Assembly (NCBI GenBank): GCA_905221605.1
Contig: CAJNDS010002613.1
Span: forward strand, 277,001-341,000
DNA from: Symbiodinium natans
Taxonomy: Eukaryota > Sar > Dinophyceae > Suessiales > Symbiodiniaceae
Length of the DNA stretch: 64,000 nucleotides
Direction: 5' to 3'
A program made the translations under genes and the position numbers. Below the pieces are notes generated by a model. That model was not told the DNA's origin and searched no databases. It saw only the letters and a program-made list of their open reading frames with translations. Positions 9,957 through 20,282 of the stretch are shown in pieces (position 1 is the first letter of the stretch; the number at the start of each line of letters is the position of its first letter).

Positions 9957-10083
9957 TGTGATGGTACTGTGGTGATGGTAGTGTGGAGATTGGAGTGTGG
10001 TGATTGTAGTGTGGTGATGGTAGTGTGGTGATGGTAGTGTGGTGATTGGAGTGTGGTGATTGTAGTGTGGTGATGGTAGGTTG
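9957..10083. repeat. GTGGTGATGGTAGT minisatellite, about 15-bp units
   Basis: Alternating GTGGTGATGGTAGT and GTGGTGATTGTAGT/GGAGT units, about eight copies. A degenerate relative is at 3781-3873. Confidence 0.85.
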
Positions 10084-13000
10084 ACGTTTTTTTTCCGAAG
10101 AACCCTTCGCTGAAGCTTTCGGGAAATAAAAAACTTCCTGGTGCAAGCTGGCAGAACGCATTGGGAGGTGCCAACTTTTTTGGTGGGCTTGCGCAGCCCG
10201 TTGTAGAGATTTTTTCTGTTGGGGAAGTGGGGGAACCAGAAGTTACGACACCACCGGTCCATTCATTTATTGCTGGCCGCAATGATGGCGAAAGGCTGCA
10301 ACCTGGTGGGCCAACCTGAACTGGCCGCCTTTCTCCCCTATGCGGCACTATTCTATGCTACCCGAGCGCATACTTTTCTACGATGCAATGCTGGACAGCC
10401 TTTGCGTCGTTTGCAGTACTTCGGGCGCATCGCCAGTCGACCGCCTTTGCGTGCGCGCGCAGCACGAGGCCTGCTCTCCGGGTTTCGGTAGGTGCGGGCC
10501 AGTCGCGCCACTAGTGCATGGGGATGCATGGGGCATACGGGGAGTGGCCATGCAGCACGTGGCCGGCCCCGCTCCACCCCAGCGGACCCGCGCTTGGAGT
10601 GCTCGTGGCCCCAAGCCAGCCCAGCCTCCTACCCCTCCGCGCCTGAGAGTAGCAAACCCGTAGCTTGGCGCCCGCGACATATGCTTGTGCGAAAAGAAGT
10701 AGACCTTCGGCATGTTACGTACGCTGCGGCACAAACCTTGTGCTCAGCTATCCGGGGTATGCTGCCACATGCAGAAGATGTTTTACTGCAACTGTGCGTC
10801 GCAGCATGACAGCAGCGTGGCTTACTTGACGTTCGCACATGCAGCCTTGCGCAGCGCGGGCTCAGCAGCACGGCTTTTGCATGGCGCGCTGGAGATTTGC
10901 CAAGGTGGCCGGTCGACAATATTGGTGACATGTTTTTGAAACCCCAAATTAAAGTTTGTTTGTTTTTGTGATGCCTTGTTTTATGAGGCCTGGATCTTTG
11001 CCGTGTGTGTGCTCCTGCCTGCTCTGATCTTACTGTCGGCACCGGTTGTGTAGCTGCGAGCTCAGAGGCGCATCTTGGTGCTTAGGACGATGTGATTGCC
11101 AACCCCGGCAAGGGCAGTCTGAGACCACAGCGACGCTTATTGTGGAATTGACGCATGCTTCTTCCGATTTTTGTTGGGCCGGGAGGGGGATCATTTCAAG
11201 CATCTAGATTGTGGAGTGCCGACTTGTTTTTTTACTTGTTCCGAGGAAATCATTCGTCCCGCGATGAATTAGTCGTGTTGGATGAAGTGGGCGTCGGGAA
11301 ATGTGCGACGGCCTATGTCGAGGACGGTGCAGTGAGGTTCCATTGTCTTTGTGGGTGCAAGCGCAAAAAGCAGGACTGTGGTGCCAGCGGCAAGTGCTGT
11401 GATGCGAGCATGCCTGGTGCCCGGTGTATCATCCGGTCGGGTTGCTTCTTGATTACCCCTGCAAGTTGCTCAAGATGTGCCGCTGCAGCCAAGGACCTGC
11501 TACGAGAAGCATGCGGACTGGGCGGCCTGCTTGTTGAAACCTCAGCCATGCCCGTCCGAATGTCATTCCGCGACGTCTCCGTGTTCTTCAGGTTCCTTGC
11601 TCGGAGTGTTGTCGTGGGTGACAGAAGCTAAGGCCAAGCTGCACACCAGGGGTTCAGCCATGGGTCGACTGGCTTTGGCCCACGCCTCCGGGAATTAGCA
11701 AGTGGCAGTGCAGCTTGCAACTTGCACACGCACACACACACACACACCATATAACACCATCACGCAAGCAGAGATATCCAGAGGTCGCAATGAGAAATGA
11801 CTTCTCTTTGAGTTGAGGCATTGGACCCCCTGGACGTGCATGCCTATAGTACATGTGATTGCCCAAGACGAAATGGGAACAGAGTCGGAAGCTCAGAATA
11901 ATTGTCAATCTCTTTCTTGGAGCCCTTGGTTTTATGCATGATGTGTGTGTATAGGGATTTTGCCTTTAGGGTTAGGGTTTAGGATGCGCCATCGAGCAAA
12001 ATTAGATGGCACTGGCTTCAGTTCTGTAGAACCGTCAAGCTTCGAGAGATTGCGTCTCAAGATCGAGAACGCTGGTATACAGGGGTTTGTTTGGGGGTTG
12101 TATTCAATCCCGAGGGAGTGTATAGGGTGATGGTTGCTTGGATTGATGACAGAGGGCCTCCGATGTTTTGAGGGAACGCCCGCGGATGTAGCGAGTCCCC
12201 TGGAGTCGTCTCTGATGCGCTGGATACTGGAATGTTTATTACTGGCTGTGTTTTGAAGCGCATGTCTGTCTGGTTGAAGTCTTTGAGAGCCATTCGGAGG
12301 ACGTGCGCCAGTGTGTTGTCAGTTAAGCTTGTTACGGCTGAATGGGGGAAAGATCTTGCAGGCCAGAGTCTTTGATGCCTCGTGGGCCATGTTACGCATG
12401 ATTGAAGCAGCATGCCATCGTTCCGAGTGGCCTTGGAAAGAGCGTGGGGGACATTTTGAGGGCGAGAGTCGATGATAGTCGATGCGTTCATCTTTCTGGT
12501 GTGGGCCTGGGCGGTCATCAAAGCCTGCCGTAAAAGGTTGAATTTCGTTGCCATACTCAGCTAGTAAGCAAACCGTGGCAGATGCAAATGCCAAACATGG
12601 CCCCACTTGTTTCCTGCTCTCGCCGTCCGATCTCTTTCTTTCTAGTAGTTGGCTTCGGCGAAGACGAGACGTCTGAAGTACAGTGACAGGGGGCTGCTGA
12701 TTCTCAGGTTGGAAAGCAGCGATGCAACCCCACTCCGGTTTTCTGCTTCCCCGCCGGGACCTCTGCATCCGTGTGCTTTCGTCCGCAGGTTTTGTCTCTG
12801 GTACTCTCCACTGCCAAGGCATCGATACAAGCAGTTTGCGCCCGGGCCTTGTGTGCTCACAGCGCCTGAAGACTAGAGATCCCCAGAGAGATTGACGCAT
12901 GTCGCAGGAACAAGACCACCAAAAGCGGCATCTCCATTTACGATGATGCCGAGCAAATGCCCACCTGCCCAAGTTACTATACGAGTGCACCACATAGCTC

Positions 13001-13796
13001 GCTCTGAAGCGTGCTCAGCAGGGCGGACTGCATGAGTAAACGCCACGCACAATTGGGCAGCAAGCAACATGTCTAGATGAACATCGGCTGGCATTGAATA
13101 TGTCATGATGCCACTTTTGAAAAACAAGTTTTGTGATTCGTCGGTTTTTGGCACGCTTGTATATAAATGTCACTTCAAATGTCGGTCTTCCAACAGCACT
13201 TGCGTGATGCATTTCTAGACGCATGTCTGCTTCTTGAGTTGGTTGTAGTTACTTGAGCTGCTGTTGAATTTCGAACTTCCATGCCAGACGCCTGACGTTT
13301 GTCAAGTCCGTGCCCCCCTCAGAGTGAAGCTGGATGTTGTCCTGAGTGAAGCTGAAGAAGCGGAGGCCAGATTCGGGTCAAGGGATCGTTCAGCAATCCC
13401 AAACATCTGGTTCTGTGGTGAGGTGGACAAGCCTGGGTTACACAAGTTGCTACGATATTGTGCAATATGACTACATGTTGCTCTGTCAGTCGGAATCGGA
13501 CCACAGCATCAAGCTTCGCAGCAGCTGCGCCTAAGAATGTTTAGTCTTTCTGGGTCTTGCTGCTCTTTGCGTTTCGAGAGGTGCACTGGCTTTGTGTCTG
13601 GCAAGACCCGGCAGTTACATGCAACGAGTCAGCCGCAAATTGGCGATTAGACTATCGGCATGCCTGGGCGGGGGGTCTTGCTTATGTTCTTTGCCACACG
13701 GAAGTTCTCACTTGTTAGAAGAAAGAGTCTCTGTGCTGCAGCGCCTCCGGAAGTCGAGAGCCTTGTTAGCCATTTAGTGCCCTCTCTCAGACGAGC
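10084..13796. other. Gene-poor stretch
   Basis: I cannot assign a gene here. Open frames up to 158 codons exist (11155-11631 plus, cysteine-rich and unrecognised; 12057-12554 minus), but none shows a family motif or clear exon borders. A CA microsatellite lies at 11727-11747 and a short telomere-like remnant at about 11967-11985. The region may hold the 5' untranslated part or promoter of the phosphoesterase gene starting at 13797. Confidence 0.5.
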
Positions 13797-14851
13797 ATGG
13801 GCTGCAACTCATCGCAGCAGGTCGCGCCCAGCCCGAGTGGCTCCAAAGCCCCGAGCTCTGAGCCCGAGTCTGCCTTCACCAGACCACCGGATGCCGTGGG
13901 CACTTTTCTCCGGATGATCATGATCAATGATGTGTATATATTGGACAACTATCCAAGATTTGCATCTGCAGTGGTGCAGGCCCGGGAGCTGTGCGAGTCG
14001 CAGAATTGCGTGGTCACCTCGCACATCAACGGCGACTTCCTGTCGCCATGCATCCACACGGCCCTGGATGGTGGAACAACCATGATGCAAGCGTTAAACT
14101 ATGCGCAGCTGGACTACGCCTGCTTGGGAAACCATGAGTTCGACATGAACAAGAAGCAGCTCCAAGTCCGGTTGCCCATTTTTAAAGGCCATGTGAGCTC
14201 CGGTTCGTAGGAGTAGCCGGCTGGTCTATATACAACTTTAGGGTGTACGGTTTAGGGTTGAGGGTTTAGGGTTTAGGGTTTCCTAGATTCGGGTCATTGT
14301 AGTACATCGGGCAGGAAAGCTGATCAACACCAACGGCGAGGACCCAGAGTTGAGAAGCCTTCCCAGGTTTGACGTGGTCAAGGTCGGCGACAAGAACGTG
14401 CTCTTCACTGGGCTGTGCACGCAAGATAAGAGCATCTACTCCGCGAAGGGCTGCCCGATCATGCGGCCATTTCTAGAATCCTGCGCCGTGGCTTGGGATG
14501 AGGCAGCCAAGGCTCAGGCACTTGACATCATGGTGCCCATGACGCACCAGCTTATCGCAGAAGACCGTGATCTGGCTCTGGACTTCCAGAAGGATGAGCG
14601 TTTCCAAGGCAAGGTCGGATGCTCAGAGCTCGCCAGAAGTGCACCATCCACAAAAATGTCGACCCTTGAATCCTAGACAGTGCAGTCGGTATCAATTTGG
14701 TACTGTATCTCTGGCCATGCTGAGGTCCCTGTCATCCTCGGTGGCCACGAACACACGGTTTTCGAGGAATCCAGCGGAGATTCCTTAATTGTAAAGGCCG
14801 GCCAAGATGGCGCCCAAATCGCCATCATCGATGTGTGGTGGACGAGTTCGG
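13797..14851 (+). CDS. 5'-nucleotidase-type phosphoesterase, metallophosphatase half (exons 1-3)
   Basis: The N-terminal catalytic half of a UshA/5'-nucleotidase-like enzyme, which removes phosphate from nucleotides. Exon 1 (13797-14192) starts with MGCNSS, a likely myristoylation/palmitoylation signal. It then has the first metal site as MINDVYILDN, NGDFLSP, and the GNHEFD motif in LDYACLGNHEFDMNKK. Exon 2 (14287-14613) reads VIVVHRAGKLINTNGED, RFDVVKVGDKNVLFTGL and IMVPMTHQLIAEDRDLAL. Exon 3 (14725-about 14851) carries the second metal motif, VPVILGGHEHTVFEES, then IVKAGQDGAQIAIIDVWW. Exons 1-2 and 2-3 join in phase 0. Donors are GTGAGC (14193) and GTCGGA (14614), and acceptors are CCTAG (14286) and CTGAG (14724). 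The first canonical His appears as Tyr (NDVY), which to my memory is common in protist members. Confidence 0.75.
14237..14281. repeat. Telomere-like (TTTAGGG)n block in intron 1
   Basis: Degenerate TTTAGGG units fill most of the 94-bp intron 1 of the phosphoesterase. The last unit runs into the acceptor TTTCCTAG. Confidence 0.85.
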
Positions 14852-14984
14852 GTGCAACTTGCCCTGTGCGACTTTTTTGTTGGGGGCGCAGCTCCCGCCT
14901 TCGCTCTTTGCAATGCTAAAAGCAGTGTTCTGTTGTGCTCATGCGCAGTGCGCGACTTGAAGGGGGCGTACTGGTGTATGTGCA

Positions 14985-15456
14985 CATATATATATATGGT
15001 TCAGCGTCGAGCGTCCTGGCCCCCCCCCCCCCCCCATGGTATCCCCCCCCCCCCCCAAGTCTACTCTACGGTCCCTAAACCCTAAACCCTAAACCCTAAA
15101 CCCCTAAACCCTAAACCCTAAACCCTAAACCCTAAAACCTAAACCCTAACCCTAAACCCTAAACCTTAAGTCTTAAACCTTAAACCCTAAACCCTAAAAC
15201 CCTGAACCCTAAACCCTAACCCTAAAACCAACCCCCAACCACACCACAGGGGGGGGGGGGGATCATCTTAGTACCCCATCCGCGGGGAAAACCCTAAACC
15301 CTAAACCCTAAACCCTAAACCCTAAACCCTAAACCGTAAACCCTAAACCCTAAACCCTAAAACCCTAAAACCCTAAAACCCTAAACCCTAAACCCTAAAC
15401 CCTAAACCCTAAAACCCTAAAACCAACCCCCAACCACACCACAGGGGGGGGGGGGT

Positions 15457-15493
<37 letters not shown>

Positions 15494-15500
15494 GCCGGGG
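14985..15500. repeat. Inverted repeat of TA, poly-C and ATGGTA around CCCTAAA arrays
   Basis: Inside intron 3 the left arm (about 14985-15060: TATATATATGGTTCAGC, TGGCC, poly-C, CATGGTA, poly-C) is mirrored on the other strand by the right arm (about 15437-15515: GGTACCATTG, poly-G, GGCCCG, GGGGCTGAATCATATATATA). Between the arms lie CCCTAAA arrays (15073-15226, 15291-15421). A 40-bp direct repeat containing AACCAACCCCCAACCACACC and ending in poly-G lies at about 15222-15255 and 15420-15453. The fold-back structure suggests a composite mobile or rearranged telomeric segment. Confidence 0.65.
15073..15421. repeat. Telomere-like (CCCTAAA)n arrays
   Basis: Two arrays (15073-15226 and 15291-15421) of mostly perfect CCCTAAA, with CCCTAAAA and CCTTAA variants, in intron 3 of the phosphoesterase gene. 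Confidence 0.9.
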
Positions 15501-15520
15501 CTGAATCATATATATACATA

Positions 15521-15524
<4 letters not shown>

Positions 15525-15595
<71 letters not shown>
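15525..15595. repeat. (GT)n microsatellite
   Basis: An uninterrupted GT run of about 70 bp that directly follows the right arm of the C/G inverted repeat. Confidence 0.95.
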
Positions 15596-15597
<2 letters not shown>

Positions 15598-15712
15598 CAG
15601 AAAGATAGTCATACAAGATATCCACACATGCGGATACACATCTATGGCAGAAAGTATGGCAAACATCGAGATGCGACTTGACCGACAGTTTCAGAACTGA
15701 GAGAAAAACGCC

Positions 15713-15818
15713 TGGGATGTTCCTCCTAAAACTAACAGTCCTTCAAACGAATTATGCGAAGAGGAACCATAATCCCCATTAAGGACTGTTAGTACTTATT
15801 ATAAGGGGGAACATCCCA
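15713..15818. mobile_element. 106-bp TIR mini-element (family A)
   Basis: Perfect 11-bp terminal inverted repeats TGGGATGTTCC (15713-15723) and GGAACATCCCA (15808-15818), with a nested inverted pair ACTAACAGTCCTT / AAGGACTGTTAGT. It lies within intron 3 of the phosphoesterase. A related 3' half is at 48870-48944. It is too short to code, so it would be a MITE or an introner. Confidence 0.75.
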
Positions 15819-15831
15819 AACACCATCAAAC

Positions 15832-15963
15832 ACCCTAATCCCTAAGCCCTAAACCCTAAACTTTAAACCCCAAACCCCAAACCCTAAACCCTAAACCCCA
15901 AACCCCAAACCCTAAACCCTAAACCCTAAACCCTAAACCCTAAACCCTAAACCCTAAACCTTA
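15832..15963. repeat. (CCCTAAA)n array ending at exon 4 acceptor
   Basis: Telomere-like array whose last unit runs into CCTTACAAG, directly before the coding sequence of exon 4 (from about 15968). Confidence 0.9.
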
Positions 15964-15967
15964 CAAG

Positions 15968-17058
15968 GTAAGGCGCCGACATCGCCTGGTGCCAGCGGAG
16001 ACGTTCTCAGGGGAGGCCAAAGCCGAGGCTTGGACCAAGGAGCGGAAAGACTTCGTAGTCAAGGCCATGGAGGCACCGCGTGCAAAAGACTCTTTTTTTT
16101 AAAGCAGGGTCCAGGGTTTAGGGTTTAGGGTTTAGGGTTCAGGGTTCAGGTTCAGGGTTTAGGATTTAGGGTTTAGGGTTTAGGGTTTAGGGTTTAGGGT
16201 TTAGGGTTTAGGGTTTTGGGAGACAAGATGGCCAAAGAGCCTGCAGAATGACGCCAGGCAGCCATCACGAACTTGCCCTGTGAGATGTCCAGCCTCAATG
16301 TGCGCTATGAGCCGTCCAAGTTGGCTGGTTTTCTTCTTGAGAAGTTCAAGCGGGGTTCGCCGGCCATGGTTTTGGCATGACGTGCTGTCGAATGTAGCTG
16401 TTGTCAAACCACCATGAGCAACCAAGCTTGCACGAGACCGAGGTCTGCATCAGCATGAGGTCGAGGTGGTGGCCATGAATGGTGGCGGCATGCGGGGCAA
16501 GCAGAGCTACAAGCCTGGTGACTTTACCTTGGGGGACCTTTACAAGGAGCTGGCATTTGACGAAGTGCCTTGGCAAACATGGCAAACGTTACGGTAAGGG
16601 CCTCCTTGTTTAGAGTTGCTCGGCCCTTTCACCAAGCGGAGCTGCCAACTAAGCCCTTCACGGTGGTGAAGATGAAGGGCTCCACGCTGGCGCAAGCCGT
16701 GAAGCACTCCCGCGCAGGGGATCTCGAACGGCCGGGCTTTCTCCACCTTGATGACGGCTGCCTAGCCGATGACGAGCATCAGCTCACCACGGTCAACCGG
16801 CAGCCTCTCATCGAGGAGCAGGAGTACCAGGTGCGATCGGGCTTCGGAGCTTGTATCAGACTGTCCCAAACGCGCCGATGACAGGTTTGCTGTCCCAGAG
16901 CACTTCTGAGCGGAATGAACAACATCCAGCCACTCATTGATTTCGGAAAGGAGAACGGCATCCCTGACGAGGCACCTGCGCTAGTGGCTCTGGGAGGGAG
17001 CTTTCGGAGCTTCGGCCCCCTGATGAACTCTCATGAATCTTGTAACATACTGAAATAG
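15968..17058 (+). CDS. 5'-nucleotidase C-terminal domain (exons 4-8)
   Basis: The substrate-binding half of the phosphoesterase begun at 13797. Exon 4 (15968-about 16078) reads LVPAETFSGEAKAEAWTKER then KDFVVKAME. Exon 5 (about 16252-16352) reads LPCEMSSLNVRYEPSKLAGF and LLEKFKRG. Exon 6 (about 16459-16560) carries the domain signature, AMNGGGMRGKQSYKPGDFTL then GDLYKELAFD. Exon 7 (about 16646-16830) reads KPFTVVKMKGSTLAQAVKHS and GFLHLDDG, ending LIEEQEYQ before a GTGCGA donor. Exon 8 (from 16885) reads LLSGMNNIQPLIDFGKENGI then PDE. The order matches the family. NGGxxR binds phosphate and KGSTL precedes the nucleotide-binding segment. Exon 8's open frame ends at 17058 if not spliced earlier. 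Exon borders are approximate. Confidence 0.7.
16107..16215. repeat. Telomere-like (TTTAGGG)n in intron 4
   Basis: About 15 units, mostly TTTAGGG with TTCAGGG variants. Together with short flanks they make up nearly the whole intron between exons 4 and 5 of the phosphoesterase. Confidence 0.9.
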
Positions 17059-17139
17059 GATAGAATAGTGCAGCGGCAGAGAGAGAGAGTTCAAAAATGT
17101 ATGGATATATAATAACAGATAGTAGCAACATCATTGGCA

Positions 17140-17430
17140 TAAAATAGCCATACTAATACTTATTATAATAGTAGTACTAATAATCATCAGAGGAATAGTA
17201 AGTATGATAGTAATCAAAGTAATAAGAATAATAGGCATAGCAGAAATAATAGTAATAGGAATAATAGCACTAAGAATAATAGTCATAATAATAATAATAA
17301 TAGTAATAACAATAATCATAATAAGGGATAGGTACAGAGGTACTTATATCATATAGTATAATACTAATCATAATAGTCATAATAATAAGAAATAATCATA
17401 ACAATAATAATAATCACAGTAATGGGCAGG
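17140..17430. repeat. AT-rich TAATAATAG trinucleotide-like tract
   Basis: About 290 bp of imperfect AATAAT/AGTAAT/ATAGTA repeats. A similar tract is at 24640-24735. It falls between candidate exons 8 and 9 of the phosphoesterase gene. Confidence 0.8.
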
Positions 17431-17469
17431 TACATATATCACATATGATCTTCGTGTCAATGTGAAGTG

Positions 17470-18010
17470 CGGGAACTCGAGGAGTGCTGCGTCCTCGCGA
17501 AGCCGGTCATCCTAGAGGTGGCCCGGAGTGTTTATCTTCAGGGTTTAGGGTTTAGGGTTTAGGGTTTAGGGTTCAGGGTTCAGGGTTTAGGGTTTAGGGT
17601 TTAGGGTGTAGGGCTTAGGGTTTAGGGTTTCTCTGAATCATCTGTTCTCGCCCCCTCTTCCTCTGGGAAGGGCCTCTATGTCGCCTTTCAAGATAAGGTC
17701 TGCATGAAGGACCTATGGAGACTGCTGCTGGGATACGCTGAGTGGGATGTGATGCACGTCTGCAATTCAGTGCAATTCAGCTGTCCGGCTCTGCTTGGCT
17801 CATGTCGGAAAACAATGAATAACAGCAAGAACTCAACAAACAGCTGTTCGGCTTAGATAAGTTGCCTTGTCTTGGCGGTCTTGGCGGTATTCTACCCCGA
17901 GACTGAACAAGGTCACGCGACGGCGCAGTTGACCCGGCTGAGATGCAAGATGGCTTGCTCAAGGCTTTCGCAGAACTCGACAAAGACCAAAGCCACTTGA
18001 ACGCAGAGGC
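17470..18010 (+). CDS. Candidate 3' exons of the phosphoesterase, EF-hand-like end
   Basis: Three exon-like stretches follow the 5'-nucleotidase C-terminal domain on the same strand. They are 17470-17541 (VRELEECCVLAKPVILEVAR then SVYLQ), 17675-17750 (GLYVAFQDKVCMKDLWRLLL then GYAEWDVMH) and about 17930-18010 (DPAEMQDGLLKAFAELDKDQ then SHLNAEACV). The last resembles a single EF-hand with a shortened loop (D-K-D-Q-S-H-L-N-A-E). Dinoflagellate 5'-nucleotidases with a C-terminal EF-hand would explain the arrangement, but I recall this only loosely. No stop codon or polyadenylation signal can be assigned. Confidence 0.4.
17540..17630. repeat. Telomere-like (TTTAGGG)n between candidate exons
   Basis: About 13 TTTAGGG-type units that begin directly after CTTCAG, the end of the candidate exon at 17470-17541. 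Confidence 0.9.
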
Positions 18011-18096
18011 TTGTGTCGATTCCACTTCTCGATCCGGTAGCACCGCGTCGCAGCAATGCCCGCACAAATTTCCGCACTTCTGAGCAAGCTGGCCCG

Positions 18097-18215
18097 AATG
18101 CGCGGGGAGAAGGGGAGGGGAGAAGGGGAGGGGAGAAGGGGAGGGGAGAAGGGGAGGGGAGAAGGGGAGGGGAGAAGGGGAGGGGAGAAGGGGAGGGGAG
18201 AAGGGGAGGGGAAGG
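18097..18215. repeat. 13-bp GAAGGGGAGGGGA tandem array
   Basis: About nine perfect copies of a G/A-only 13-mer. It is G-run-rich and potentially quadruplex-forming. Confidence 0.9.
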
Positions 18216-18240
18216 GAAGGCTTAGAATGCATGTGCATCT

Positions 18241-18266
18241 AAAAAAACTGCTTTTGCAGTTTTTTT
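18241..18266. other. Perfect 11-bp hairpin AAAAAAACTGC / GCAGTTTTTTT
   Basis: Arms 18241-18251 and 18256-18266 around a TTTT loop. It resembles a bacterial intrinsic terminator but is in eukaryotic sequence, directly after a purine minisatellite. Role unknown. Confidence 0.7.
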
Positions 18267-20282
18267 CTTTGAACGTTGCGTATCGTAGAAATGGGATGTT
18301 CTAGGTGGTCTGGAATTCATAGCCCAGTTCATACAGTAGATTGTATTTGCAGACGAATATTCACTAGAATATTTCTTTGAAAGACATTGCCAATAAAAAA
18401 GCACATGCTTATCCATGCGAAAATATTGTGCAAAAGTCATCGCCTGCAATGAATTTGTTGTTTTCAAGAGATAGCGAATACTGTTTTGCAGTTCATATTT
18501 CGGGTTTTGATGAACTGCCGGATCTTTCACCGAATCGATAATGATATGTTCTGTTTGTACTAAACACGCGCACCTTAACTACGAGACCTCCACACACGGG
18601 TGTTGTCGTGGAGCATTGAGGAAAAGAAGGTTTTCGGATAAACCCAGAGGAAACTTTCTTGAGGTCGTACTGAAACGCATAGAGGAACTACAGGCTTCAT
18701 AGTGAAGTATAAAGCGAATAGCCGAAGAGACGAGTGCCAAAATAGTCTATACGGGAAATAGAGGTTTCGTATGCAAATAGATAGGGATGAGCTGAAATAG
18801 AGAGGAAATAGCGACACGGGCTCGCGGAAACAACGAGAGGAAACACCGAGAGGGTCGCATTTGCAATGTAGAATGCGCACGGCGCCTAGGCGAGAGACAC
18901 AAAACCTAAATCAACCAAAGCTCCTTAGATAATTCTGCGTCCCTGTTGTTGGGTGTGGGCTGCACCGGTAAACACAAATGTATTTCTGACAGCTCGTGCT
19001 CAGGTGGTTTGGCAGATTTCGCAGAAGTGGAGACCTTTCTGAAGACACGAATGCCAGCACATGCGTCTGGATCTTTAGCACATGAGCTGCGCCTCTTCTG
19101 TAATTGAGCGCACACTTTTGTTTGCGTGGGCGCTGCATCTGTGGCACGTTGAGTTGCTCAAGCTTTTCAAGGTTGAAAGCCGTTGACAAGGACGGCAATG
19201 GCAAGGTTGGCGGCTGTGTTTTGTGAATGAACTCGGCTCCAGGCAATGCCACAACCCGCAAAGCCAGGTGCAAATTGAGGAGCTGGCCAGCTTCCTACAT
19301 TGATCGCAACAGGACCTTTCTGCAACTGCAAGGGCTCCACGAAGAGAGATTGTGAGTTGGCTGATAGTGGTCGCTGTGACGTGCCCTTAACAGAGGCACC
19401 TGACTGAGGGAGAGGTTCTCATGCTCGATTTTGCGTCATGTCGCATTGCAGTGAGGATTGGCCCCAGAAGATGGGTTTTCCAACTGCCGCGATGAAGCAC
19501 TCTCAAGCCTCTTCTCTTAAGCGCTGGGAGAACCAGGAGGAGCAATTGAGATGGCCTGCTAAGACATGGGCGAAGAAGCCCTTGGCTCCTCCCCTAGGGG
19601 TTTGGATTCCCCAAGTCTGCAGCAAGAATACTCTGCATAGCTTCACATGCTTTCACCCTTAGATGGCCGTCGGCGCAACTACTCTTTTTGTTGAGAGGTA
19701 TCATTCGAGATGGTTTGCTGGCAGAATGCGCATGCCAAACGGCAAATGCACTGCTAGCCAGCGTGGGTCGATGAATGGGATACTGTGAGCGTCTTTTTTT
19801 GGCTGTGTTTTGCAGGTGTACACGCGGGCTTTCGTACTTTCACTGAACATTCCGACCACTCTTGCACGACTTCTGGCGCTTGGCACGGTACAGTACTTCA
19901 GCCGCTGGCAAAATGCTCATGGTTGGAAGGGGGCATGAAGCTCACTCTTGCTGCTGGATCGGCAGAACCAAAAGGGTTCGACGCTTCATGTTGACCAGGT
20001 CACTCAGTCAATTGTCGGCACTTTGGCTCGTCTCGCCTGCACCCAGGTGCATGAATGCAAGGTGCTCTGCGATAATGACAGGAGGCCGAAGCGCGGCGAG
20101 TGCTTTTCAGCTACTAGCTCTTGACCCGAAACATCCCGAAACCGGTTTCGCCAACATGAGACGGACCTCCCTATGTTGTGGCTCATGATGAGGAGGCAAG
20201 TAGGGTCTGCTTGCAGCTCACAGCCCAGCGATAGGGGCTGCAAAGCCAGCGAGGCACATGCGGTCACAGCGTCGCAGATGCA
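18267..20282. other. No recognisable gene
   Basis: Short open frames on both strands (up to 120 codons at 18911-19273 minus) show no motif I recognise. The part from 18267 to 18900 is AT-richer than its surroundings. The 3' part must contain the leader of the glycosyltransferase gene starting at 20283. Confidence 0.4.

Noticed and set aside
12057-12993. Overlapping minus-strand ORFs of 165 and 224 codons
   Set aside because: No recognised motif, no consistent exon borders, and composition like neighbouring non-coding DNA.
15461-15700. Gly-rich then Cys-Val repeat ORF
   Set aside because: Translation of poly-G and (GT)n.
18241-18266. Rho-independent terminator
   Set aside because: Perfect hairpin with T-run, but the setting is eukaryotic. 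Kept only as a hairpin.
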